Below are positions 31,975 to 43,618 of a stretch of 64,000 nt of DNA, one piece after another; positions within the stretch are counted from its first letter, which is position 1, and each line of letters opens with the position of its first letter. Origin of the DNA: Deroplatys truncata (taxonomy: Eukaryota; Arthropoda; Insecta; Mantodea; Mantidae). The stretch is from assembly GCA_030765065.1 (NCBI GenBank), contig CM060990.1, positions 278,035,341 to 278,099,340 of the forward strand, given 5' to 3'. Both the position numbers and the translations under genes were made by a program. The notes beneath the pieces were generated by a model. That model saw nothing but the letters and a program-made list of their open reading frames with translations, was not told the DNA's origin and made no database searches.

Positions 31975-33205
31975 TTACAATAAAAGCTGTATCACACGAG
32001 TCAGAGGCTTGTATGTAAATACTTTATCAGGAATTATCAAAAAATACAATGAGGGCTGTATAGGGATATTTGCAACAGCTGGAATTTCTATTCTGATGTT
32101 GACAGCTCCATTTACAGTTTCCTCAGGTTGATGCGAGCAATCTATAACGAAGATAGGGGCATATTTAAGAAAATCTTTTCTCTTCAATAAAGGGTAATTC
32201 TCTTTTTCATAATAAGAGGTTTGAAACTTTGAGTAGTTGTCATACAATGATGCAAATCTAGAGTTTCCAAAGTCCGAGTTCATGTCGTGGTATGGATAAC
32301 ATTCACTATTAAGATAAAGACTTAAATTAGTTGTTACAATGATCAAAAGGGGAACAGTCTTTAGATGCATTACTCGATCTTGTAGTCTGAGCACCTAAAA
32401 TCACAAATCTCGGCTTCTCCATTTTTGATGTGGTGCCGACATTCCTAGTGGATGATTTAGTTTGCGGCACAGCAGGCTGAGTATGCAGATCCGTAGTTCT
32501 AAAGGGGAGAAACAGCGGCTTGACAATCTTGAGGATTTCAACCTTTTCAGCATCAGAAAGTCGAATCAGACATTCTCCACTCGATTCGTACAAGTTTACT
32601 AGTAGCACTCTCTTCACCCTGAGGCGCTATAAAGCAATTTTAGAGTCCTTGGATCGAATCAGCACCAACTCAAACTTGCTATTGAGTATGAGCTCCTTGT
32701 GGTCAACAAATTCCAGAAGCATCGAAAGCGGTACTATAGCATTGAAGGCTCCATTTGCTGCATGTACAATGTCAATGTCTTCTCCAGGGTAGCACCATTC
32801 AGCCAGCAGACGAGCAGATTCCATTGGGTTGAGAGCAGCATAGTTGTTTAAAGTTGATGTGATCCCTGGTTTTATGGTTCGATCAATAGTTAAGCCATTC
32901 ATGTCCAGTCGAATCTCCTCAAACATGAATGCAATAGAGTTATTGGCAAGCTTTGCAGTAGTAGCAGCTCTATTAGGTTTAGTAATACTTCCCTCGATGT
33001 ATAGATAACTTCCATTACGTAAAGTATATAAATTCTCAGCTTGACAAGGGATTCCAATCTCGTCATTAGCGTCCAGAGCTGATGTATAAGACAAAAACAC
33101 ATATTCCTCTTTGGTGATCTCGTTGTCGAACCTCGATGTCTCGGTAACATTGAAGATGCCCATGATTATAGGATTCTTAAACCCAATGCCTGGAGGAACT
33201 CTCAC
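31975..33205 (-). pseudogene. Endogenous double-jelly-roll (DJR) capsid-like gene, two lesions
   Basis: The reading frame runs from 33205 to 32627, meets a TAG stop, continues in the same frame to about 32345, then shifts frame and continues to 31975; the total is about 400 codons. Recognisable blocks are FMFEEIRLDMNG (first jelly roll), a GAFNAIVPLSMLLEF stretch, ELVLIRS, EKPRFVILG, then in the second part SLYLNSECYPY, FQTSYYEKENYPLL and FVIDCS. Together they match the family I know as DJR-like proteins, widespread as uncharacterised or virus-derived genes in insect genomes and thought to be major-capsid-like. Only one stop and one frameshift are obvious, so it is a mildly decayed endogenous viral sequence. 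The penton-like gene lies just upstream in the same orientation. Confidence 0.75.
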
Positions 33206-33298
33206 TTGAATGATGTTAACGCACTAGTTGTCAATGGTGGAGCATGGAGTGTGCGTCGAATCATCCCATTATTATATCCTCGACGCTGCTGATTTCTT

Positions 33299-33935
33299 CT
33301 AAAATCTATTGGCAGTGCGACGAATGTGAAGTCTTATGCTTATATCGTTGTTTCTAAAGTCAATTATGTTACCGTTATGGTCCACTATACTAAGACCGAT
33401 TTGCTCTATGATGTAGGTGTTAATGAACGGTAGGTAAATTGGATTCGATGGTTCTTGAGAAATGTGATATCCAGACAGAACAGATGAGAAACAAAACTCA
33501 TAGATCGAGTGCCCCCCGCTTTTACGATCGATGAAAGAGACTTGCAATACTGCACTCGATTCGTATGATGCTCACCTTAAATATATTACCAGGAAATCAG
33601 ATTCGGCAAGCTAATTAGCTGGAATAACTTTATTGTCCCTAAAAACTAATAGTGATACTATAGGAAACGCATTGGGGAAAAATCAACGGTGAAAGGGCAT
33701 TTAATTTAAGTCTTCATGGCATTATTAATAGGTCTAATAAAGAAGACATTCACATCCACGCCTTGCTTATCTCTCTGATGTATTCATTAATATTAGGAAT
33801 CTCGTAAGTTCCATAGGATATATCGATGACCTTAATTTCATCATTGTAAATGTATTGAAATGGATTATTACTCTGATCACCATTGGGAATGGAATAGAAG
33901 GTTTCAAGAAAATCAATAGAGCAATCTCATAATGC
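33299..33935 (-). pseudogene. Endogenous penton-like (single jelly roll) gene, decayed
   Basis: The minus-strand 5' part (about 33935-33770) reads an NNPFQYIYNDEIKVIDI-type segment and a GTYEIPNINEYI segment; after several lesions, the 3' part (33547-33299, open) reads GHSIYEF, NPIYLPFINTYIIEQIGLSI and a DFRNNDISIRLHI end. The block order and position directly upstream of the DJR-like gene match the companion protein usually found with that capsid-like gene in insect genomes, which I interpret as penton- or minor-capsid-like. The middle (about 33770-33550) is degraded. The family assignment is from remembered resemblance; the structural role is inference. Confidence 0.6.
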
Positions 33936-33939
33936 CACT

Positions 33940-35691
33940 TACGGACTCTCAGCAGAGGGAGATTCAGGTATGTAGTAAGAACAGATTCGTTGATGGCTTG
34001 GTTGTGATGGCTGTGCTAGTGATCAATACAGTAGTGGTGGGAATGAATGAGAAGGGACAAAGAGAATTTGATCCTTTATTTAAGGTCGTGGTAATGATGT
34101 CGGTTAAAGCTTCAGTTGTGCTTATGGTATTTGTTAATCTGTTAGTGGTAATGATGGTGATGTTGGTTTGTTTATGCTTGCCTCTGCCATTGCTATGGGA
34201 CAGTTTGCCCGTTTACAAGCGTTTTTATATAGGGGTTATAAGGCAAGTTTGGACGTGTCGGAGAGAGCCAGACATTGTCTGCCTGTTTGGCTATAACGTC
34301 ATATGGGGTTAATACATACAGACTCTAAAGTGAGTGATATGCAGCAAACCCCGGCTTTATGTAAAAGTTTTGAGCTTAACTACTCAATTGGATACCGGTC
34401 ACGTTATATAAAAGGTATATGTTCGTGAAAGGCAGGAGTTTGAGAGATATAAACACCGTTTCAATGGTAACTTGAAGGCTCGATTGGGTTGAAAGCATAT
34501 ATAAACGAAAAGCATTTAGATAATTAGGTATTCACGAATGTTATATATATACAATTTGTCTTCATAAAACTTCCACATACATAACATGCATACTACCGAC
34601 AGCTAGAAATAGAAGTACGCTGAAACAATCTAGGAGTCCCAATCCCTCATAAAAGAGAAGATACGTCCATCTATAAACCCGAATAAATCTCGCAATGTGC
34701 TAATTAGCCTTATACAAATCAACACAAAATCTGAAGAAAATTCCGTAGTTCTCAAGATCACTGTAAAAATGCACAAAATACTGAAAACTATATGAAAGTT
34801 TTCATAAAAGAAGGCAAAATAACCTTAAACGTGCTAAAAGACCATAGAAACTTAACAAAAAATGCTGATAATTATGTGGTGTAAGGACAAGAGGCGCTCA
34901 ATTTAAACAAAAATATCATCTTCTAAGCTAACTTAGGTAAACATGGATACATAACGAGAGGACGGTTAGCTAAGACTAGGTTAGGTTAGCATGGAAGGGA
35001 TCAGGTTAGCTTAGGTGTGTAGGAAAGGATAGCCGGTGTAAAGACAGTTTAGGCTAAGGTTATATAGGGCAGAATAGGTGATTAGAGGGTGGTCCAGCTA
35101 TGTTACCTTGGCTGGTATCGAATCAAGGTAGAAGATGACAGGACCGTTGGTCCATTAGGTTAGTATGGTTTGGAGTTACGGTAGTTTTAGATTATGACAG
35201 GATAGTACACATGACGGAGAGGACGGTTAGCTCAGATTAGGTTAACATGGGAGGGACCAGGTTAACTTAGGTGTGTAGTAAAGGATAGCTGGTGTAAGGA
35301 CAGTTTAGGCTAGCTTAGGTTGGTTTATAATAGGGCAGAATAAGCGATTAGAGGATGGTCTAGATGCTAATTTGCCTAGTACTGAATCAGGGTAGAGAAT
35401 GACAGGACCGCTGGCCTATTATGCTAGGTTAGGTTGGTTTGTAGTTACGGTAGTTTTCGATTACGACAGGATAGAAAAAATGAGAGGACGGTTAGCAAAG
35501 ATTATGTTAGGTTAACGTGGGGAGATCAGGTTAAATAGGTGATGGCAGGATGGGATAGCTGGTGTAAAGAGAGTTTATGCTAGCTTAAGTTAGGCAATGA
35601 TAGGGTGGAATAGATAATTAGAGGATGGTTTAGCTAGGTTATCATTCTTGGTGCCGGATTAAGGCGGAACTATGACAGGGCCGTTGGCCTA
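33940..35691 (-). repeat. Large TTAGG-rich complex repeat, copy B left part (inverted)
   Basis: Reverse-complement counterpart of copy A. About 33940-34330 is the GTGATG-rich block, about 34580-34690 the unique tag (CAATCTAGGAGTCCCAATCC), about 34700-34910 the CATTTT block, and 34940-35691 the TTAGG-rich block. The segment at 35580-35691 matches the complement of about 15986-16105 closely (for example AGGGTGGAATAGATAATTAG). It is interrupted at CCTA by the LTR element and resumes at 44551. The frame 33932-34312 is not a gene. Confidence 0.75.
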
Positions 35692-36623
35692 TGAAGTAGA
35701 ATATTTTTAGGTAGTTGGAAGATGCTTCATGTTTATATGCACCACGTATGGAAGCCAATTTGTCGCGGTCACTTCGTGTTATCTATTGCTGAGCGCCTGT
35801 TATTGTTTTATTATTTTGCATTTTGGGTACACTGTGCTCCGGCTAGCTATTATTTCTCGGTCGAGCACATCTCTTGAACAGGTGTGTAAACGGAAAGGAT
35901 TTGTTACTCAAAGATAACACTGATAAAAGAATTTGTTTTTACACTTTTATTACCGTCACAATTAAGTTCACATATTGATTCGTGATACACGCCAAACTGA
36001 AACTGTTATATTTTCTAATATCACTATAATCACTTATTTACTGCACATTATTAATTCGCGTTTCACATTTATAACAAACTTTAAGACGCGAGAGATTCTG
36101 TAGAATTGCGACGTGTACTTTATGTATGCTTTCGTTGAACTACGCGACGTGTAACCCGCGAACGATTCTGATGAACTAACTGTGCGACGTATAACGCGTG
36201 AATGCTTCTGTTGGACTGACGAAATCTGCCTCTGACTTTAGCTTTTTATACCCCCACACCCCGATATGCCTAAAGATTATAACCGAGCTGCTATTGGTTA
36301 ATAAAACGCGCCAACATTAGCGTCTATTTTTATATCCAATCAAAAAATTACGAAAACATATGCTCTAGGGAAAATATTCCCGCTATTTCTACGAAAAGCG
36401 CGCCAATCTGACGTCATTTGTTTGTCTCTTCTAATTAATATTCAACTCACCCCCTCGCACATTGTTATCCGCTCCTATTGTCAGTTTCAGTGAGGCCGTG
36501 TAAACTTATTTCCTAACAATGCTTATAATTAACAAACATTTCAAATCAATGTCATACAATAATGCTTATTTACACTACAATCACTCTGGCATTTACATTA
36601 TTGTGATACAAATTACTGCCACA
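35692..36623 (-). repeat. 3' LTR of the LTR retrotransposon
   Basis: The 932-bp repeat reads TG...CA on the minus strand (TGTGGCAG ... CTACTTCA). It matches 43619-44550 with about a dozen mismatches by eye (roughly 1 percent). A flanking CCTA at 35688-35691 repeats at 44551-44554. The 62-codon frame found in both LTRs is a by-product. Confidence 0.95.
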
Positions 36624-37465
36624 TATGCCCCACTAGAAACATAATTATAAATATTTACAACTTGTTTGGAAATTTTATAATTGGGTTTTTAGTCTCCTGA
36701 ATCTTGGAACACACGGTATTTATCACTTGCACTTAACACTGCACACGCATTTAACACACGACATATATATTTGCCTTTTTCTCGCCACTATTTACTGGCT
36801 CTAGTCTAATGTGTTTATATATATATATACATCTGACATTACAAATTTTTATAGCAAATACTGTACCCTGAATTATTTAGTTACTGTTACAAAATGGTTT
36901 ACTTTCTTAGGTTGTTTACATAAAAATTTATACATTCAAGATTTTTAACCTGGTTCATTTTGTAATTATTAAACATGTTTACCAAAATATTCATCATCTA
37001 CACAAATATATTTACATCTCTTAAATCTAGATACAAATTCGCATTATCTATGTGCTACATAAGTGTTTTGTTTTAATTGTTTACCCCTTTTTTATATTTT
37101 GTACTTTATATTCACAATACTCTTGGAATTATATCTACGTACTTTTACTTTAATATAACATTAAGTTTTAATTATTACATGCTTCATTTCAAATGCTGTT
37201 ACAGTTTACTAAGAAAATGTTCTTTTTCCCCTTTAAACATTTATTTTTGGCCTGAATTTATTTCTTTTTTCTTATTACATACATAGTTAACCCCCTTACA
37301 TTCCAATACTTTGTTTTGCAGTTCAGCTTTAACTATCCTGGATCTACTTTTCATCATCTTGGTCATTTGTTTCATCTTTATCCTCATTGTTGTATGGTTT
37401 CAGCATCTCAATATGGAACTTTCCAATGGCTTTTCGAGTTGTTGGGTTACATAATTCATCCTCCC
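36624..37465 (-). other. 3' internal region of the LTR element
   Basis: AT-rich DNA between the 3' LTR and the inserted LINE. On the minus strand a purine tract, CTAGTGGGGCATA, directly precedes the 3' LTR (about 36624-36636) and could be the polypurine tract. Near 37465-37345 a short frame rich in acidic residues ends at a stop and may be the end of pol. The rest shows no gene. Confidence 0.5.
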
Positions 37466-38080
37466 CTAGGAGCCACAGGACCTTGCAGTTGGTGGGAAGG
37501 CTTCCGTGTACCAGTGATTTACTAAGCTGTGCTGGTAGAGGTACTCATGCCAGAGAGGTTCGTAATGAGGTACCAGACTAAGAAGTGGCTCAACAGAAAA
37601 TCCAACCCAAAGGGTCTCCCAGTTGGAGAACCTTGAGGGACTCCCAGCTGGAGGAACTTCCAGGGGCTCTGGTCCACCCAATCCAAGGTGGGAATGCATC
37701 GTGCCGAGGGATGAATGGCACTGGGGTGGTAAAAAATGCAGTGTCGTGAACGATCTCTTCAGGGCACCAGGCGACACCCTGAAGTAATTAGCCTTCCCAA
37801 TATATACGGGGCTCTGTATTGGGTGACTTTTATTTCCCTGCTACTCGTGGGACCAATATGGACCAAAATGAAATATCACCAAGGCGGGTGAGAGAGACTC
37901 TCCAGTTGAGAGAAATCTCTCACCTGACAAAGAAAAGTCAAGTGACAGAGACTCTCCAGCAGACAGAAATCTGTCACTAGATAAACAAATGGGTGCAACA
38001 GCATCTGGAATTAATAGAATGCACCTGGACACTAAGAAGTTGTCAGGGGCAGCTAGAAGAAAAATAAAAAAGCTAAGAAA

Positions 38081-38889
38081 ATGAGTGAGGGCACGGGTAA
38101 TGTAAACCCACAGAGTAAAGGGGTGGAGGTCCGTACTGATCCAGGGACTTCTAAAAGAACCAGGACAAGTGTGGATACTCCTCCTTCGGATAAAGTCAAA
38201 CCTGTTAAGAGGCCTAGGGGCACTGAACCTGGTGTCACTTACAGGGAAGCTTTGGCCGCTTTCAAGAGGGCAATTTTTGAAGAGTTCTATCCTGAGAGAA
38301 AGCTGATTGGGGAGGACATTCGACCCATTCAGGCTGAGACTCTGAGGAAGATAGATGAGGCGCCAACCAGTGAATCTCTACCTAAACTCAGGTCCTTTGT
38401 CTACAGGATTGGGCTCTGATATATTATTGTGATGATGAGCAGTCATGTAACTGGCTCCAAAAACATATTCAGGGAGCTAAAATCAAGGAGAGATTAGTTC
38501 TCAAAGTAGTAGATCCAAAAGATCTACCTAAACCAGTCAAGGTGGCCCTTAGGACTCGGGACATTACAACTGATGATCCTAAGGTGCTGCTAAGACGCAT
38601 TCAAAGATTAAACCAGGAGCTGAATATAGAGCACTGGAAAATCATTGATAAGCAGGCAGACTCCTCTGGTCAACGCCTAATCTTAATGGTGGACCAAGAG
38701 TCTGCTAAGAAGATAAAGGAGCTTGGCATGTCGGTCTATACCGGGGTAGACAGGGCCCTTTTTAAGATCCTGTCTGACCCGGAGGGGAAGGCAGTAGCAG
38801 ACAAGTCCAAGAAGGCAGGCAGCGATGGCGGAGACAGTCCGGAGACGATGATAGGGGACTCTGGAGGATCCGCATCGGGTACTGCTTAA
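38081..38889 (+). pseudogene. R1-type LINE ORF1, one frameshift
   Basis: The first frame (38081-38419) has a charged N-terminus and the segment TYREALAAFKRAIFEEFYPE. After a frameshift near 38410 the second frame (to 38889) continues with NWLQKHIQGAKIKERLVL, LPKPVKVALR and LNIEHWKIIDKQ, resembling the DUF4780-type RNA-binding region of LINE ORF1 proteins. No CCHC knuckles are seen. It ends 5 bp before the ATG taken for ORF2. Confidence 0.75.
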
Positions 38890-38894
38890 GGTAG

Positions 38895-41385
38895 GTGTTG
38901 TGGGTTAATGCAATTATGAAAATAGTTCAAATTAACTTGCAGCACTGTAAGGCAGCTTCAGCCATTCTAAGTAAGAGACTTGTTGAAGACAATGTTGATA
39001 TTGCTCTCATACAGGAACCTTGGCTCTTCAGAGGTTCAATTAAAGGGATCAGTTGTACTAAGGGCACTATATATAGACCTAGTAATAATAATCCAAGATC
39101 ATGTATTTATGCTAAGAATTGGATAAACGCATTGCTTCTTACTGAGCACTGTTCCAGGGATGTAACTACAATCCAAACAATAGTGGAGGAGGCAGGAGAG
39201 AGAAGAGTTTTAATACTCTCTTCCGTCTACCTCCCTTACGAAGACTCTGATCCACCATCGATAGCGGTGAGGGACCTTGTGACCCACTGCGGAGAGTATG
39301 GAAAGGAGTTAATCCTGGGGGTTGATGCCAATGCACACCACACACTGTGGGGGAGCACTGATATCAATCCCAGAGGAGAAAAGTTAATGGAGTACTTGGT
39401 GAGTACAAACCTTAATATTCTAAATCGAGGTAATGAACCAACCTTTGTAACTTTGCGAAGGGAGGAAGTCATTGACATAACGATAGGGACTAATATTATT
39501 GAGAACCTAATTTCAAGTTGGCGTGTATCATCGGAGATCACTCTCTCTGATCATAGATGCATATGCTTCAATATCAAAGCACAAGTCACTCTACCAGTGA
39601 TTTACAGAAATCCGAGGCAAACTGACTGGGACGGATATAGACGAGACCTATCAGCATTGACATCGGGTATCTCAAGGAACATTCGTTCGATATTGGATGT
39701 GGAGTTTGCCGTTGATGAAATACAACGGTCAATTCTCCTATCCTATCATCAAAATTGTCAGCCTAAGGTAGCTTACTCGCCAAGGCTTGTGCCTTGGTGG
39801 ACTAAAGAGTTAAGCAGACTTAGGAAGAAAGCAAGGAAATTATTTAGACTTGCAAAAAGAACTGGTGATTGGGATTCATATAGACAAGCCCTCACCAATT
39901 ATAACAAAGAAATACGTAAAGCCAAAAGGATTTCGTGGAGGGAGTACTGCCAGGGGATGGAGAATGTTCCCAGCAGTGCAAGATTCATGAAACACATGGC
40001 AAAGGGCGTACACACAGTCTGGTTGAGACGCTCCTGCAACTTGCGAGGGCTCACTTTCCAGACTTTAAGGTAGACAATGACAGCAATTCTGTGAAGGGGC
40101 AACCAAATCTGGACCATCCTTCTTTGGACAGAGAGGATTGGAACCTAATCAGGAGCGTAGTCAATGTCACTAAAATACGATGGGCTGTCAAGTCGTTCGG
40201 ACCATATAAATCGGCAGGCCCAGATTTAATCATCCCTGCTTTTCTACAATATGGTATTGATTCGGTTCAATCCCTACATTGTGGTATTTTTAGTTTGTCT
40301 AGCCTATGGATATATAGCCATGGCTTGGAGACAAACAAAGGTGGTGTTTATACCTAAACCAGGGCGTCCTAGCTAAGCCCAGGCCAAGGCTTATCGCCCT
40401 ACAAGTCTCTCCTCTTTTATGCTTAAAACTCTGGAGAGGTTAGTGGATAGGCACATTAGGGATTATGTTTTAATGGAACATACATTAAACAAGTACCAAT
40501 TTGACTATCAAACAGGGAAATCAACGGAACCAGCACTTCATCAAGTGGTCTCGACTATTGAGAAGGCGCTTAATACCAGAGAAATAGCCATTGGTGCTTT
40601 TCTTGATATTGAAGGTGCGTTTGACACGTGACGAACGCCCTCTATGGAGACGATGTACCTTCACTTCTTTGTGAGTGGATACGTTTTGTCTTACAACATA
40701 GGAAGATAACCATGAATCTATGTGGGGAGACGCTGGATGTGTCCACGGAGAGGGGCTGCCCGCAGGGGGGTGTTTTATCACCCCTGCTATGGAACCTTGT
40801 AGTGGACACACTTCTTTGCGCACTCAATAGTGCTGGTTACTTCACAGTTGGTTTTGCAGATGATATTGCAATAATCATAAGAGGGAAATTTCCTCACACA
40901 GTTTCTCAAGTGCTACAAATGGCGCTTGAGAAAGTGGAAGCTTGGTGCAAGATGAATAATCTAACTGTTAATCAAAGCAAAACAGTAGTGGTACCCTTCA
41001 CCAGGAGAAGGGGGCCTGATTTAACCAGACTCTCTCTCTCTTTTGTGAAGTAGTGCCCTATTCAACACAAGTTAAATATCTTGGGCTTGTTTTAGACAAG
41101 AAATTAACCTGGAAACATCACATAGAATTATGTATTACCAAAGCCTACAGAGTCCTTTGGACATGTAGAGGTATGCTTGGTAAGACATGGGGTCTGAAAC
41201 CTAGCAGTGTATTGGATATACACTGCCATGGTGAGACCTATATTCTCTTATGCCGCACTGATGTGGTGGCCTAGAGTTAATTTAAAGGTGTGCATAAAGG
41301 AACTCTGTAAATTACAGAGGACCTTCTGCATTTCAATTATGGGAGCCTTCAAAACTACTCCAACTGCGGCAATGGAGATGCTGTC
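38895..41385 (+). pseudogene. R1-type LINE ORF2: endonuclease and reverse transcriptase, broken
   Basis: The endonuclease is intact over about 38925-39570: QINLQHCKAA, ALIQEPWL, LGVDANAHHTLWGS and TLSDHRCICF carry the Asn, Glu, Asp and His of the active site. The linker to the RT continues to 40073, then the frame breaks. The RT fragments are 40419-40631 (DIEGAFDT with the first catalytic Asp), 40628-41053 (RGCPQGGVLSPLLWNL and GFADDIAI, both Asp of the pair intact) and 41053-41385. Breaks occur near 40030, 40350, 40630 and 41050. GCPQGGVLSPLLWNL is characteristic of the R1/LOA group. The RNase H or zinc-knuckle end is missing. Confidence 0.88.
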
Positions 41386-41389
41386 GACC

Positions 41390-43183
41390 TGGTCTCCCAT
41401 CTATCCCCGGTCTTTCAAAACTTGGAACGTATGATTGGTACCGTTGTCTGGTATTATTCTCATGACGTCTGTCTTGTCCTCTACTTTGGTTATAATAACT
41501 ACCTTGGTAATTTCGTCTATCTCGCACATCTAAAAATCTATGCTCCCACTCTCGAGATATATCTTCTTCCTGTTGTTCCAAAGCTGTCATTAATTCTGTC
41601 ATCTCATAGATACTACGTGGTTTTCCAATTAATAAATAATTTTGTATCCTTAAAGGATAATGCCTTGTGAGCAAACTCACAAAATCTTCCTCATTGATTG
41701 GAGGTGACAAGTTCATAACCTGACTTGCATGTTTCAGTAAGTAATCAGTCATTGATATTCCCTCTCGTGGATCAAATTGACCATGACTAAGCATTGCCCG
41801 TATTCTGTGCTGTACCGTAACATTCCAAAATCTGTTCATGAATAGCCTCTTAAAGGATTCATATGAAATTTCACACCCTGATACCATTTGTAACCAATCT
41901 AAAGTTTTCTGGTCGAAACATCTTTTGATAACTATCATTTTCAATGCTTCCGGTATCTTTTTAATTTGAAAATATTCTGACAAGTCTGCAATAAACTGTA
42001 CTGGGCTGGAGTTTTCATTAAATTTTGGAAGCGGAAAATCACTTAAGATATGATTATAGTTTAGCAAATCCCCTGCTCCCATATTTAAATTCTCTAGTGT
42101 TACTTGTGCACTCTGAGTTTCAGCATGAACTATAGATGAAGCCGCCGCACCACTCACATTATTAGTCATACCTGAGGAACTACCTCTATCATTATTCTGC
42201 ACATCAGATACATTAACATCACATATATTTACCCTTGAATTCAATTCTAACCTATTTACAGTACCTTGCAGACTTTCTATTGTTTGTTCCATTTTTTTAT
42301 TATTCTCATTTTGAACAGCTTGGTGCTTGTTAATTTCAGAAGTTAGTTTTTGATTCAAATCTATAGACAAGACTAACTTCTTCAGACAATTTATTTCTTT
42401 GCGTTTCTGACTCCTTCTGTATTTCAGATATCTCCCCTCTGAAATTAGCTTGCACCTGAATTAAATCTGCATTCATCTCTCTTAGCTCACTTGAAATGCT
42501 ACTCATTCGACTTCCTAACTCTGTACATTTTACACTAACATGTTCAAACTTGGTATCAACCTCACTTTTTTGGTTAGATATTTCCCTGCTCATGTCTGAC
42601 ATTTTGTTTGAAACTTTCCCTATCTCATTTCCTATCATTTCCTGATTTTCATTTCTCATTCTTGTCATACTGCTATCTAGCTCCATAAATTTCTTTTCAA
42701 TTTCTTCCGTTTTGTTCTAAGCTCTTACCAATATATTCCCTCAATTCCCTATTATTCTTTTCCATATTCTGAGTTAGTTTTTCTAATTTTTCACTAGTCT
42801 TACCAATATCTTCCCTCAATTCCTATTATTCTTTTCCATATTTTGAGTTAGTTTTTGTTCTAAACTCCTATCAATATCTTCCTTTAATTGATCTGATTTT
42901 TGCTCTAATTTCTCAATATTCTTTTCCATATCTTCCCTGTTTTGATCTAATTTTTGCTCTAATTTCTCAATATTCTTATTTACTGTTTCGCCAAAATTTC
43001 TCAACATTTCCATCATACCAGCATTAAAATTAACATTTCCTGCTATTCTATTCTGACTTTCTTCACTAAAATTTCCTCCCTCAAATCCTACATTGTTTGA
43101 GCTATTTTCTGTAACCTGTATTGAATTACAGCTGTTACATTATCTCCCTCCATAATTGTTTCTTCAGTATTATTAGTGGACAT
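41390..43183 (-). pseudogene. LTR retrotransposon gag-like gene, frameshifted and 3'-truncated
   Basis: The start codon at about 43183 begins MSTNNTEETIMEG. A long coiled-coil region follows over 43016-42336 in more than one frame; at the DNA level it contains local tandem repeats (QKLDQNREDMEKNIEKLEQK). The main open frame (42370 to about 41400) carries the retrotransposon gag capsid segment, with FPLPKFNENSSPVQF, a FMNRFWN stretch and MTDYLLKHASQVM, then an RNA-binding basic tail (RDRRNYQGSYYNQSRGQ). It then runs into the antisense R1 LINE near 41390, so the nucleocapsid end and pol are lost. It would package element RNA if it were whole. Confidence 0.75.
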
Positions 43184-43524
43184 CGTTTTTTTAATCCTAC
43201 CACTTCTCAAGAACATTTAATTTCTCACAAGTTTTTTTTTGGATACAAAAAAAATGTTACAAATTTCTAACCTTTCTGATGCTATCTGATGATGTTGCTT
43301 TGATGTCCAGATTCCTGCCCCTCTCTCCTAGATGTATATGTCGCCTCTACGTCGTACTACGATGAATCTGCGTCGTCTCGCTGTTTTTCTGTCCTGTAGT
43401 TGAATTACCTCTGTTGCCTTTTAATCTCGTAGTTACGATGTCCCCTCATCCGCGTCGACGGTCGTTCTGGAGGTTGTTTCTGGAATCTGCGTCTTGTAGT
43501 TAATTTCACTGCTCCATTCGCTCC

Positions 43525-43600
43525 ACGTCCTGGTTTCTTCGCCCCTTCCTGGTTATTTCGCTCCTTCCTGGTTAATTCGCCCCTTCCTGGTTAGTTCGCC
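43525..43600. repeat. Short tandem repeats next to the primer binding site
   Basis: About four units of roughly 20-22 bp (TTCGCCCCTTCCTGGTTAAT with variants) lie immediately 3' of the primer binding site in the LTR element's leader, on the minus strand. The last unit runs into the primer-binding-site complement itself. Confidence 0.8.
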
Positions 43601-43615
43601 CCACGTTGGGCGCCA
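43598..43615 (-). promoter_or_regulatory. Primer binding site, tRNA-Lys type
   Basis: On the minus strand, TGGCGCCCAACGTGGGGC begins 3 bases inside the 5' LTR. It is complementary to the 3' end of a tRNA-Lys as known from retroviruses and Gypsy-type elements. It fixes the element's orientation as minus. Confidence 0.88.
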
Positions 43616-43618
43616 ATT

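Larger units (their letters stand above)
37450..41390 (+). mobile_element. R1-type LINE inserted in the LTR element, 3'-truncated
   Basis: The 5' UTR begins near 37450 and includes TGCTGGTAGAGGTACTCATG. ORF1 (38081-38889) and ORF2 (38895-41385) follow. ORF2 stops short within the region after the RT (FKTTPTAAMEMLS) and joins directly to gag sequence of the LTR element. LINEs usually lose their 5' end on insertion, so the missing 3' end here points to a later deletion that also removed pol of the host element. No poly-A or target duplication remains on the right. Confidence 0.85.

Noticed and set aside
33932..34312. 126-codon plus-strand frame rich in Val and Met
   Set aside because: It lies in the GTGATG-rich block of the large repeat; the composition explains the open frame and no family resemblance is seen.
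35729..35917. 62-codon frame present in both LTRs (also at 43656-43844)
   Set aside because: Conserved only because the LTRs are duplicates; no start context or family.
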